Of a stretch of 64,000 nucleotides of DNA, positions 1 to 11,200 are shown piece by piece. This stretch comes from Xestospongia muta. Taxonomy: Eukaryota; Porifera; Demospongiae; Haplosclerida; Petrosiidae. Below the pieces are notes generated by a model, which had not been told where the DNA came from, did not search any database, and saw only the letters and a list, made by a program, of their open reading frames with translations. Within the stretch, counting starts at the first letter, position 1. Every line of letters starts with the position of its first letter. The stretch lies in the NCBI GenBank assembly GCA_963693285.1, contig OY848918.1, positions 2,487,501-2,551,500 of the forward strand, written 5' to 3'. A program made the translations under genes and the position numbers.

Positions 1-261
1 CAATGTTAAATGTAAGAGAGGATGTAAGAAAATGAAAATTAAGAATATATGTATAAAGCAGACATTAGATGTCACTGTGTTTGAAGAAGAAATGTCAGAT
101 CCTTTCTCTTCAGTTGAGAGGATCATATGTAAATGAAGTTTGATTGGACATAAAATATATATTATCACAATAATGAATAATAAATTTATTTATTAAGGAG
201 ATATTATTATTAAATATAAAAAAATTCATTATTATTAAATAAAAACACATTATAAATCTGT
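1..261. other. 3' flank of A1
   Basis: Non-coding sequence downstream of receptor A1. The first ~170 bases resemble 16811-17260, the sequence just downstream of A3, sharing for example the words around 'gagaggatgtaagaaaatgaa' and 'cctttctcttcag'. The 3' flank therefore appears to be part of the duplicated unit. No coding exon seen. Confidence 0.6.
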
Positions 262-1940
262 TTAATTGATATTAACATAATCAGGTGTTATTGTAACAAG
301 TTCATAAGATGTATTCTGTGTCATTCTTATCTCATATTGTTTAGCATCTTCATATGATATATTATGTTGTATAGTTATATCATCATCACTACTATTACAC
401 TCTATAATATAATATAATTAGATTATATTACATGTATACATGATATACATACTTTGTATCTTCTTTATATAATAAACACCCACACATACAACACTGACAA
501 TACTAATTAATATTATTAAGATACTAATGATGATCACAGTGGTAACTATTATAACTAGAGAGAGAGGAGTTATATATAAATATTTAATTATATATTAACA
601 TACTAGGAAAACTCTGAGATCCAGGTACTGTTATTATATTAGTAGTTGATGGTATGACTATTGTAGAATAACTTTGTACAGTGGGAGTAATATCTGTATT
701 ACAATAATTATGATATAGTTCTGTATTATTATATAATGATATAGTCTTTTATGATGTCACTATATCTTACTTAAAGTAGATCCAGTCACTATCATTATGT
801 TGGTAGTTGATGGTAGGATTGTTGTAGAATAACTTTGTACAGTAGGAGTGATATCTATATTGTTAGATAATGATATAGTCTTTTATGATAATACTATATC
901 TTACTTAAATTAAATATCAATGGATCACTCTGTCCAACATTATTACTGAAGCTAATAGAGAGAGTACACAGCTGATGTTGAGGGGCTAACAGACTATCTG
1001 TTACGTTCATAGAATATTCTACTAGATATGTTTTATTAAAAATAACTACATCATCACATTGTACAGTGACTGTAGCATTCTCTGGAGCTTCAGATGAACA
1101 TTCCAGAATAATCTACAGTAACTATGGTAATAATATAGTAACCAATATTGGATAGACTCACTGGTATATTAAACATCAACTTGACTTCATTATTTATATA
1201 GGAAAGAATAGTAAATGTAGTATTTTCTTTGACAGATCTTGGAACTAAAATGACATTATAAAATAAACACACATATTAGTTATTTTAATTAACCTCTTTG
1301 AAAAGAGAAGGTACTATTGTTATGTTCTCCTTCACCCAGTTCATTTATACCATATATGGTATATGTATATCGATGATGAAATAATTCCTGATCTTCATAC
1401 TTGTATTCATTTCCATTAATAGATACATTTTGTAATAACATTTTGTTGACATCATCATATATCAGTAGTATATAGTAAGATATCTGGACTCTACTGTCTA
1501 CATTAGGTGGATCCCAACTGATAGTAATAACAGTACAGTTGTCAAGTGATGAAGTGATATTGATAACAGAAGTAAGAAAACCTGTCTCATACAAGAGATA
1601 ATACACACACACAACATAACAAGTGATATATAACTTACCAAATGGAAATACATTGATAGTATGTCCAGCTGGATTACTAAGAATTACCTCAACAAGATAT
1701 GTCCTCAAGTTAACAGGTGATGATATATTAACTATTATCAGTTGATTATCAACTAAAGACAGTGTCATATCATTAGATAATGTTTGTTGTAGAACATCAT
1801 TAGAGTCCTTGATATTTACTATAACATTAGTAGGATACTCACCAATACATAGACTACTGACCTAGTACAGAGATAACATCATAACAAAGAAATATAAATT
1901 ATTATAACTGACTATACCAACTAACCCTAATTACAATATA

Positions 1941-2171
1941 TGTGACTTGATTTGCAAAAAGGGACCACTTCTTTCAAAATATTTGTGATCTAGTTTGTGA
2001 ACAAACCACTGTTAAACATCTCAAGCATCTCAGTTTTGTGTACATACAGTTGCTATATGTCCATAACTATTCTATATGTATGTAAAACTGTTTTTTGATA
2101 TGTTTTAACAGTGGTTTTGTTAACAAATCAGGTCACAAATATTTTGGTCCCTTTTCGCATATCAGATCACA
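1941..2171. mobile_element. MITE family 3 in A1 intron 4
   Basis: Terminal inverted repeats: left end tgtgacttgatttgcaaaaa, right end (reverse complement) very similar, beginning tgtgatctgat. A copy with the same ends lies at 31390-31591 in the E-psi gene. No ORF; non-autonomous. Confidence 0.7.
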
Positions 2172-2310
2172 TATTATAATAATACTACTATATGTGTATA
2201 TAAAACTATCAGTAGTATATATATATAGTTAGATTGTATGATAACTATACTGTATAATAATATAATAATTATTATATTAAACAAGTTGTCCGGTTATATT
2301 TTATAGATAC

Positions 2311-2537
2311 ACTGTAAAAAATCAATGTTATTGTAACTAACCACTTTTTGTATCTCACATGAATGGATTACTATGAATATAGAGTTCATGTAAATTACTC
2401 ACTATATAATCTGTTGGTATTATAATTACAAAGCAACAGATTATATAGTGAATAATTTACACGAACTCTATATTCATAGTAATCCATTGATGTGAGGTAC
2501 AAATTAGTTGTCAAAATAACAAATTAATTTTTACAGT
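2311..2537. mobile_element. MITE family 2 (hairpin) in A1 intron 4
   Basis: Starts actgtaaaaaatcaatg and ends tttttacagt, with arms of about 100 bases that are near-perfect inverted repeats around 2415-2450. It begins about 15 bases beyond the exon 4 donor. Copies sit at the same intron position in A3, A4, E-psi, A5 and A6, so the insertion predates their duplication. Confidence 0.8.
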
Positions 2538-3294
2538 TGATATATACTAACATTTATAATCACTTGAAATAAAACATTATCTCCATCTACTGTTGGTATA
2601 ACTGATACTGGAATAGTTTGAAGAACTGAAATATAACAGAAATGTAACACCATTGTATAACATAATATGTTACCTCTAGCAATATAGTACATGACATTAT
2701 TACTATCTCCTATACCAGCTCCATTAATACCAGAGACATATATAGTAGTTATATTACATGGATCATCATTACTAGATGTCAGGATGTACTCAGTAGTATT
2801 AACTGTGTCTATAAGTGTTCCTTGATCATCATTGATGTTATATCCAGTGATAGGTACATTATCCAATGTATATGGTGCAGACCACATCAGTAAGACACTA
2901 GATTCATTGAGAACTGCAACAATTAAATCTTTAACAGAAGCTAGTAAACCTACATCAATATATCATAATAATATGACATCTATAACATTAGCTCACCTTG
3001 TATTCTTAATACAACAATGTCACTGTTTATATTTACTGGAGAGCCATATGCTGTACATGATATATTAGTATTATTGTTGTCTTCAAATGCTTCAGCTAAT
3101 AACACCCTTCTCTTTTTCATTTTATTGAGACTATTTTGATCTTGTTGTGAAAATCCTCTATTATTGTATATGTTATCAATAGATAGTGACGTGTCATTGA
3201 CTTTGAAGACAATAAGATCAGCAACAGCTTCACATGTAAAACTAACTGTTGAGTTGAGAGTACCATTGAGTGACTGAGGATGAACTGTAATCTC

Positions 3295-3298
<4 letters not shown>

Positions 3299-3336
<38 letters not shown>

Positions 3337-3360
3337 TAATAATAATAATAATAATAATAG
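3299..3360. repeat. (AAT)n microsatellite in A1 intron 1
   Basis: About 60 bases of taa/ata triplets immediately upstream (on the minus strand) of the Ig exon acceptor. The same place in A3 has an expanded version. It generates an artefactual poly-Tyr/Leu reading frame. Confidence 0.9.
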
Positions 3361-3768
3361 TAACAAATATAAATATATTATAGTAATGATGATAATCATT
3401 TTCAATCTAACATACTTACCAACTGAATTGATAAGAGTTGATACAATAGCTATCATCACAGTCAGTATCAAATATTAAGTAGACATCTTTATTTACTATA
3501 AATTGAGACAGTTAATAATCACATGATATGTACTAAAGAACAAACTACAAATAGCTTTCTGTTTAGATTTGAGACATATAGTATGAAAGTCTACCCTTAA
3601 TGTTCTTGAATCTGGACTCATTGACTAAACAGACACATTAAAAAGATGAATCAAAATTTACTTATAAGATTTATAACATAAGATCATCAAACTTGCAGGA
3701 AAAGAAGTATAAAGAGTCTTTAAAATATTTTAATGACAGATAATAACAAGTATATTAATATTACTTAA

Positions 3769-3826
3769 CAACTGTATTAACAAGAGTTAGTACAAGAGAC
3801 ATTACAGTCAGTATTATTAACAACAT
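3769..3826 (-). pseudogene. Degenerate alternative leader exon upstream of A1
   Basis: Encodes a signal-peptide-like start (MLLIILTVMSLVLTLV) related to the leader at 21443 upstream of A3. The donor that reads ggtaagt in A3 reads gttaagt here, which would shift the phase, so it probably cannot replace the broken A1 leader. Confidence 0.55.
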
Positions 3827-4079
3827 CGTAACAATATATTAGAATAGTTTAATTATAGTTAGAAGAAGAAACTTACAGCTTAAAATACTCATTGGATGAA
3901 GTTAGCACTGTTTATTGCTTACACTGAAAATAATGGGTGTGGAGTTATCTGATATTTGTGCTTGCTACTCCCAGTTGATAAAGTTATAATAAACCTTATG
4001 TTACATGTATTAATATAACAATAGTCCTTATGTTACATGTAGTAATATAACAATAGTCACTACATATTAGGAACACTCT

Positions 4080-4412
4080 GAGATCCAGGTACTATCATTA
4101 TATTGGTAGTTGATGGTGGGATTGCTGTATAGAATAACTTTGTCAGTGAAAGTTATATTTATATTATTATATAATGATATATATGTTTTTGTGATATCAC
4201 TATATCTTACTTAAAGTAAATATCAATGGATCACCCTGTCCAACATTATTACTGAAGATAATAGAAAGAGTACACTGTTGATGTTGAGGAGCTAACAGAC
4301 TATCTGTTATGTTCATAGAATACTCTACCAGTAATATTTTATTAAATATAACTACATCATTACATTGTACAGTGACTATAGCATTCTCTGGAGCTTCAGA
4401 TGAACATTCCAC
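4080..4412 (-). pseudogene. Orphan A-type exon 8 plus stalk-exon relic
   Basis: The segment 4412-4206 matches A-family exon 8 (ECSSEAPENAIVTVQC, ending before gtaag). About 4080-4140 resembles a stalk exon but is degenerate. No exon 7, TM or tail exon accompanies it. It lies between the 3' end of B1 and the leader of A1. Similar orphan copies are at 34700-34900, 39480-39690 and 41818-42030. Confidence 0.7.
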
Positions 4413-4529
4413 AATAATCTACGGTATCTATGGTAATCATATAGTTATCACAATTATCTTGTTTGTATTCTTTGTATCAGACTAACAATTCATCCCTACA
4501 TTTGCTTCACTTTTATATGGTATATAACA

Positions 4530-4720
4530 AGTATACCAATGATGAAATAGTCTTCATAAATGTATTCAGTAACATTAACAGATATATTTCATATTGACAG
4601 TCTTGAATATAAGCTGCTGATAGTTTATATTGTGGAGACTGCAAACTGGTAAATGTTTTCATCAATATTACCACACATGTATAACAAATCACTTTCAAAT
4701 GTCTTTATTAAAAAAAGGAA
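4530..4720 (-). pseudogene. Decayed C-type cytoplasmic tail exon
   Basis: On the minus strand this reads SPQYKLSAAYIQ, aligned with PPQYKPSPAYNQ in the C tail exon (60613-60813). DNA further upstream also aligns (tttatattgtggag; ctttattaaa versus ctttagcaag). It implies that B genes once carried a longer C-like tail. No usable splice sites seen. Confidence 0.55.
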
Positions 4721-5261
4721 GTGTCTAGAATTCTGCTAATGGAACATCATACTTTAATGTGAAATTAATACATATAGTGTTTAAGGTTTTGTGTCTAAGG
4801 TATAGTAGTTATAGTACAGTGTTTTATTACCAGAACTATAGACACTGCCATTAAAAACATAAGACGTGACAAATGACCAGCCTTCTATACAAATACACAA
4901 ATAATTAGTATATAAAAAATAGAAAGAACAAGAAATGGATGATGGTCCAGTAGGAAGTTAGTGTATAGGATTAAGAGCAGTAGGAATCACTATAATACTA
5001 AATGAAGTATGGACTTCCTACTGGACCCAATCATACATGATGGTACAAAGGACAGAAATAAACTAAGGAAAACAATAAGTGCTAAACTTAAACAAATAAA
5101 AGGAACATAGCCCATCAAGAAAGTATTTACTTTAAGAAGTATCTATCTTATTAATTTTTACCTGAGATAGAAGGAGAGAAAAAAGGATGTAATTCCAACA
5201 TTAATTTAAATCAGACTTACATTTGTTTTTCTTTTTCCTGAGATAATAAATGCAAATATGA
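4720..5261. other. Non-coding region downstream of B1
   Basis: No intact gene. It holds a candidate last-exon acceptor at about 5161 (ctatctcag|gtaaaaat) which would add only three codons and stop, as in B4. It also holds a small imperfect inverted repeat with 'aggaagttagtgtataggat' and 'ggacttcctactggaccc' near 4950-5020. Confidence 0.4.
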
Positions 5262-8200
5262 TTAATTACAATAACTAGTTATCAAGAGTACTCCAACAAA
5301 TGCAGCAACAAGTATTCCCCACTTTGAAAATGTGGTTGGCAAAGTAGCTATATGCATCAAAACACAACAATAAGTAGTAGTCATATGATTGTCATGTGAC
5401 TTACAGGAGGTTGTAGTGAGTGTGAGTATAACAGAATCATTGGCAGCTGCTGGTATATGTGTATTGTTTACATAACATGTATATGTGCCATTATCTGATG
5501 AATTCACATTATGAATTATCAATGATAATAGACCATTTTCAAATATAATATTGTGTTTATCATTGTCATCAGATAGACGATCTCTACCAGATCTATACCA
5601 TTGTAGAGAGTCTTGTAGAGTGGGTGTGGGTGTACTGTGTACAGTACAGTTCAGTTGAGCTGTCTCTCCTTCTACAACTGTTACCATTGGGGTTGTAGCA
5701 TTAATATAAGGTGTGTCTAGAAAATAAACACAACAATGACCTAATGACACATCACTATTAATATGGAACAAGATATGGCACTGTTTATTGATGGTACATT
5801 GTAAACTGCATAAACACACTAGCCTTAGTGTGCCATTATCAAAATTATTATATATAACATATCACATCATTACTTACTGCAGAACACCAGAGGTAAGTTC
5901 CTAAAAATATTGGGATCATTATTAGCTTTACAGTTGTAATTACCACTAACATCAGATGATGTAACATCAACCTCTAATATACTGGTAGTAATAGCTGTAA
6001 TACTGTTAGTAATAGAACAATTAATACAAGGTAATGGAGTGTTATCATGTTGTAAGGTGATAGTGGGATCAGGACGTCCTCGTACAACACAGGTTAATTT
6101 TGAGATAGTGTTTTCAAGGAGACAGTTGTAAGGACTGATATCAAATGAAATGATCTCCACAGGAACTAAATGAGAGAGAGAGTTACATTGTAAAAATTGA
6201 TATGTTATTTAACAACTAATTTCTATTTTAGATTGGCGGGTTACAATATATACTTAAATTAGATATCTCATCAGTAAAATTACAGTCATATGTGACTGTC
6301 ATGCCAAATCATAAGTGACTTGTTAGTGATTACATTATAGTGATGTGACTGGTCCATGCAACCACCTGATCAATAAGTCAATCATGTCATACTACTTACT
6401 TGTTTGAGATACAAACCAGGAGGGACTTTGAGTTACTCCAGTTCGGGTATCATCAATTAATGTAAAATAAAATCCAGTAACATCCAATCTAACATTATGT
6501 ATTGTTAATGATATCTAAATAAGAAAAGATATTTAATGTTTAGAAACTTTAATCAATACACTCTGTAGTGTGGTTACTTTAGTCTTCAGCATAATTATCA
6601 TTTATGATTTTGAGGTAAATCTTTTACCAAACAATACTTTAGTCATTAGTGATAAGTGATAGTCCATTTCAATATTAATACACATTAGCATAACAATCTA
6701 TTGTGACTCTACTCTAATGAACAATACACATAGAAACTCAATGTTACACTATGACAATTATAAAACTTTGCCTGTCATTGTTTTAGCCCATCTAACATAA
6801 TAGTCCTTTACCACTCTCTCTTTCTACATATAAATATGTTATACACTGTATTAATGTAGCTACATAGTTTTATACTTGATGACCATAGACCAGAGGCAAT
6901 TCAGTAATGTAAAAAAATGGCATTATCATCAATTTTGTGGCAATTGTAATAACAGTTTATAGTCTCCATGTAAATATTGCAGTACTGCCCCACGTTCCAC
7001 ACATTCCAATGGGACAGTGAGCCTAGTTCACTTTTAGAACCTTCTCTGCCTCCCAGGTTATCAAAAAGGAATAGAGACTAGCCTGCTAGACTAGCTAACC
7101 TATTAAATATTAATCAATTAAATTGTTTGTTATAATAAATTGATTGATTTCTAGAGAATAGAAACACAAGACAGCCAAACTGATTGATGTCTATCAAACT
7201 GATTGCTATAATCTTTAAAAAAAAAAGCCTCAGAAAAGAGTGTATAAGAACTTACACACCTCTCCAGGAGGTGTATATGTTATTTATTGACCTAAAATGG
7301 AGCAATCTGATTGGTCATTTAAGCATTGTATGGTACAATCTAAATACATAGAACATCCATCCATCAAGACATAGTGTACTTTTGTCCATCCATCCATTCA
7401 TTCATTACCTGATATATACCATTAGTCACATCAATTAAAACAGGAGATGACATTACGAAACGTGAATTATTGTTAAAGTTTATTTCCATTGTAACATTCT
7501 TGATATTAGTGAACATCCATCTAACTAAGGGCATAAAGTGAGTTTGAAATGTTAAGTTGAGAGTAACATTGGTTCCAGGAGGTACAATGGTACGATTACC
7601 AGAATATGTGGTACCATCAGACATAAAGGAAAAGGCTCGAGGTGGAGCTATAGGATAAATAGTATAGAAAAGATAATATAATACAATTAAATGGAGGGAC
7701 AGAGATAGATGAATGGTTTAATAAATGGAAAGTTAGCAACAGTTTAGGTAGAATCTTTAATGATGCTGTACCTATGTTAACTTAAATTGATGATCATCAC
7801 TAATACTTACTTAAGAATTCAGTCAAGTTAGTAAATTCTGTTTTATCTTTTCCAACAGAGTTGATCACTTCAATAGCTATATACCATGTAGTAATATCAA
7901 TAACTGACTGTATATTAACACTCATATTGTAGACTGTATTATTTGTTACAGTATCAATGTTAGGAGTTAATATTAGAGTGTTGTTGAATCGTCTTCGATA
8001 ATAATCTTCTTGTATGAGATGATATGTATAATTTAATGGATCTTCACAAGATACTGTTACCTGTAGTAATGAACTGTCTATAGAAGAATGTAATTTATTA
8101 TTATAACATACACTGAAATTTAGTGATATCACTCCATGAACAGTAGAAACAATTGCCTCATTAGAGATATCTGGAGCTAATATTAATTATATTAGAATTA

Positions 8201-11200
8201 TTACAACAATCTATATTAACTCTAACATTACCTGATATTATTATAAAGCTATCTTCAGCAATAGCTAGTTCACTATAACCATATTGTGTACCAGCAGATA
8301 CACTCCATTGTAACTGACTACATTCAATATATGATGATATATTATCTTTATATAGAGTTATATTAGTTGAGTTAGTTACTGCAGTGAAAATTACTGATAT
8401 ATTATCAGAGTTAACTACTGTTACATTGTACTGGAACTGAATATAGTCCATTAATGAAGAAGACCATCTTAATATCACTGCATTGTCCAGTAACTGATGA
8501 GTTAGTAAGTGAGGAGGACCTAAATGAGAGAGACAGTTGCATTGTAAAAATTGATATGTTATTTAACAACTAATTTCTATTTTAAATTGGTGGGTTAATA
8601 TGAAATCCAGAATTTATGTGAATTACTCACTGTACAATTTGTTGATTGTAAAAGTAAAACGTATTAATAAGTTAGACTGTAAGTAATTGACAAGAATTCT
8701 ATATTCCATTCATGTCAGGTATAAATTAGTTATTAAAATGACACATTAATTTTTACAGTGTAGTTGTGTAACAAAAAAGTAAAGAAACAGGTTTAAGTTA
8801 CTGACAAAATTATTTTGGGAGATTACAATATGTACTTAAATTAGATATCTCATCAGTAAAATTACAGTCATATGTGACTGTCATGCCAAATCATAAGTGA
8901 CTTGTTAGTGATTACATTATAGTGATGTAACTGGTCCATGCAACCACCTGATCAATAAGTCAATCATGTCATACTACTTACTTGTTTGAGATACAAACCA
9001 GGAGGGACTTTGAGTTACTCCAGTTCTGGTATCATCAATTAATGTAAAATAAAATCCAGTAACATCCATTGTGACATTATGTATTGTTAATGATATCTAA
9101 ATAAGAAAAGATATTTAATGTTTAGAAACTTAATCAATATATTCTGTAGTGTGGTTACTTTAGTCTTAAGCATAATTATCATTTATGATTTTGAGGTAAA
9201 TCTTTTACCAAACAATACTCTAGTCATTAATGATAAGTGATATTCCATTTCAATATTAATACACTTTTGTATAACAATCTATTGTGACTCTACTCTAATG
9301 AACAATACACATACAAACTCAATGTTATACCATGACAATTAAAAGACTTTGCTTGTCATTGTTTTAGCCCATCTAACATAATAGTCCTTTACCACTCTCT
9401 CTTTCCACATATAAATAGGTTATACACTGAATTAATGTAGCTACATAATTTTATCACTGTGGCCATAGACCAGAGGTGTATAACCATATAGTTAGTTACC
9501 CTAAACTGAGGTGTATAAATGACTTATACCATGGTGACACATTGACTAATCAGATTGCTTCATTTCAATTCTTTCTTCAAATCTGCACTGTAAAAGTTGA
9601 TTGGTTTATTTACCATATATATTGTTATACAGGTAGCATGTACCAAACTTAGTATGATGAAAAAGTAAACGTAACGCTGTTTTGATTACTAATGTACTAC
9701 TAGCTACGTAAGCAGTAGTGTATCAGTAACAAAAACAGTGTTATATTTACTTTTACATTATGCCAAGTTTGCAACATGCTACTTGTATAACACTATATTA
9801 GTTAAATCAAACAATGAATTTTTAAAGTGCAGATTGCTTTATTTCAATTCCTCCATTAGATGCATTGTGTCTGACTTGTACCAGGTTGACTAATCAGATT
9901 GATTTTTTATTTGATACTGCTGACCTAGTCTAGTGAACTAGCCCCTCCTCTTTTTTGATAGGCTGATGGGTAGAGGAAGGTCTAAAAGTGAATTATAGGC
10001 TTACTGCCCAATTGGAATGTGTGGAATGCAGGGCAGTAGTGCAATACATACATGATGGATATATATGATGGTTATATAAACTGTTATTTGTTGACCCATG
10101 AGTTCTTTTTCTGCTTTTGTTGTTGTTTGACTCTACACTATAAAAGAATGGAATAAGGCAATTCAGTAATGTAGAAAAATGGCATTGTCCTCAACTTTGT
10201 GGCAATTGTAATAACAGTTTATAGTCTCCATGTAAATATTGCAGTACTGTCCATGTTCGACACATTCCAATGGGATAGTGAGCCTAGTTCACTTTTAGAA
10301 CCTCCTCTGCCCCTCAGCTTATCAAAAAGGAAGAGGTACTAGCCTGCTAGTCTAGCTGACTTATTAAATATTAATCAATAAAATTGTTTGTTCCAATAAC
10401 TTTACTGATTTCTAGAGAATAGAAACACAAGACAGCCAAACTGATTGACTTCTATCAAACTGATTGCTATAATCTTTAAAACAACAGCCTCAGAAAAGAG
10501 TGTATAAGAACTTACACACCTCTCCAGGAGGTGTATAAGTTAGTTATTGACCTGAAATAGACCAATCTGATTGGTCATTTAAGCATTGTATGTTACAATC
10601 CAAATACATAGAACATCCATCCATCAAGACATAGTGTACTTCTGTCCATTCATCCATTCATTCATTACCTGATATATACCATTAGTCACATCAATTAAAA
10701 CAGGAGATGACATTACGAAACGTGGATTATTGTTAAAGTTTATTTCCATTGTAACATTCTTGATATTAGTGAACATCCATCTAACTAAGGGCATAAAGTG
10801 AGCTTGAAATGTTAAGTTGAGAGTAACATTGGTTCCAGGAGGTACAATGGTACGATTACCAGAATATGTGGTACCATCAGACATAAAGGAAAAGGCTCGA
10901 GGTGGAGCTATAGGATAGATAATATAGAAAAGATAATATAATACAATTAAATGGAGGGACAGAGATAGATGAATGGTTTAATGAATGGAAAGTTAGCAAC
11001 AGTTTAGGTAGAATCTTTAATGATGCTGTACCTATGTTAACTTAAATTGATGATCATCACTAATACTTACTTAAGAATTCAGTCAAGTTAGTAAATTCTG
11101 TTTTATCTTTTCCAACAGAGTTGATCACTTCAATAGCTATATACCATGTAGTAATATCAATAACTGACTGTATATTAACACTCATATTGTAGACTGTATT

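Larger units (their letters stand above)
262..3486 (-). pseudogene. Receptor A1: Ig/FN3 membrane receptor with stop in signal peptide
   Basis: Eleven or more exons on the minus strand: leader 3486-3420, Ig 3293-2997, FN3 2949-2674, 2625-2552, 1861-1639, FN3 1581-1294, 1244-1162, 1112-905, stalk 854-771 and 693-604, TM 554-453, tail 401-262. All junctions from the Ig exon onward keep frame. The predicted product is a type I surface receptor: Ig domain with two Cys, FN3-like modules, a Thr/Ser stalk of two exons, one TM helix (IIVTTVIIISILIILISIVS) and a tail with TSYELV and DYVNI. Codon 4 of the leader is TAA (3475-3477) where paralogs have Leu, so the usual start cannot give protein; the nearest ATG lies seven codons on and would leave a short leader. 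The upstream alternative leader (3826) also has a damaged donor. I call it a recent pseudogene or a null allele. Confidence 0.7.
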
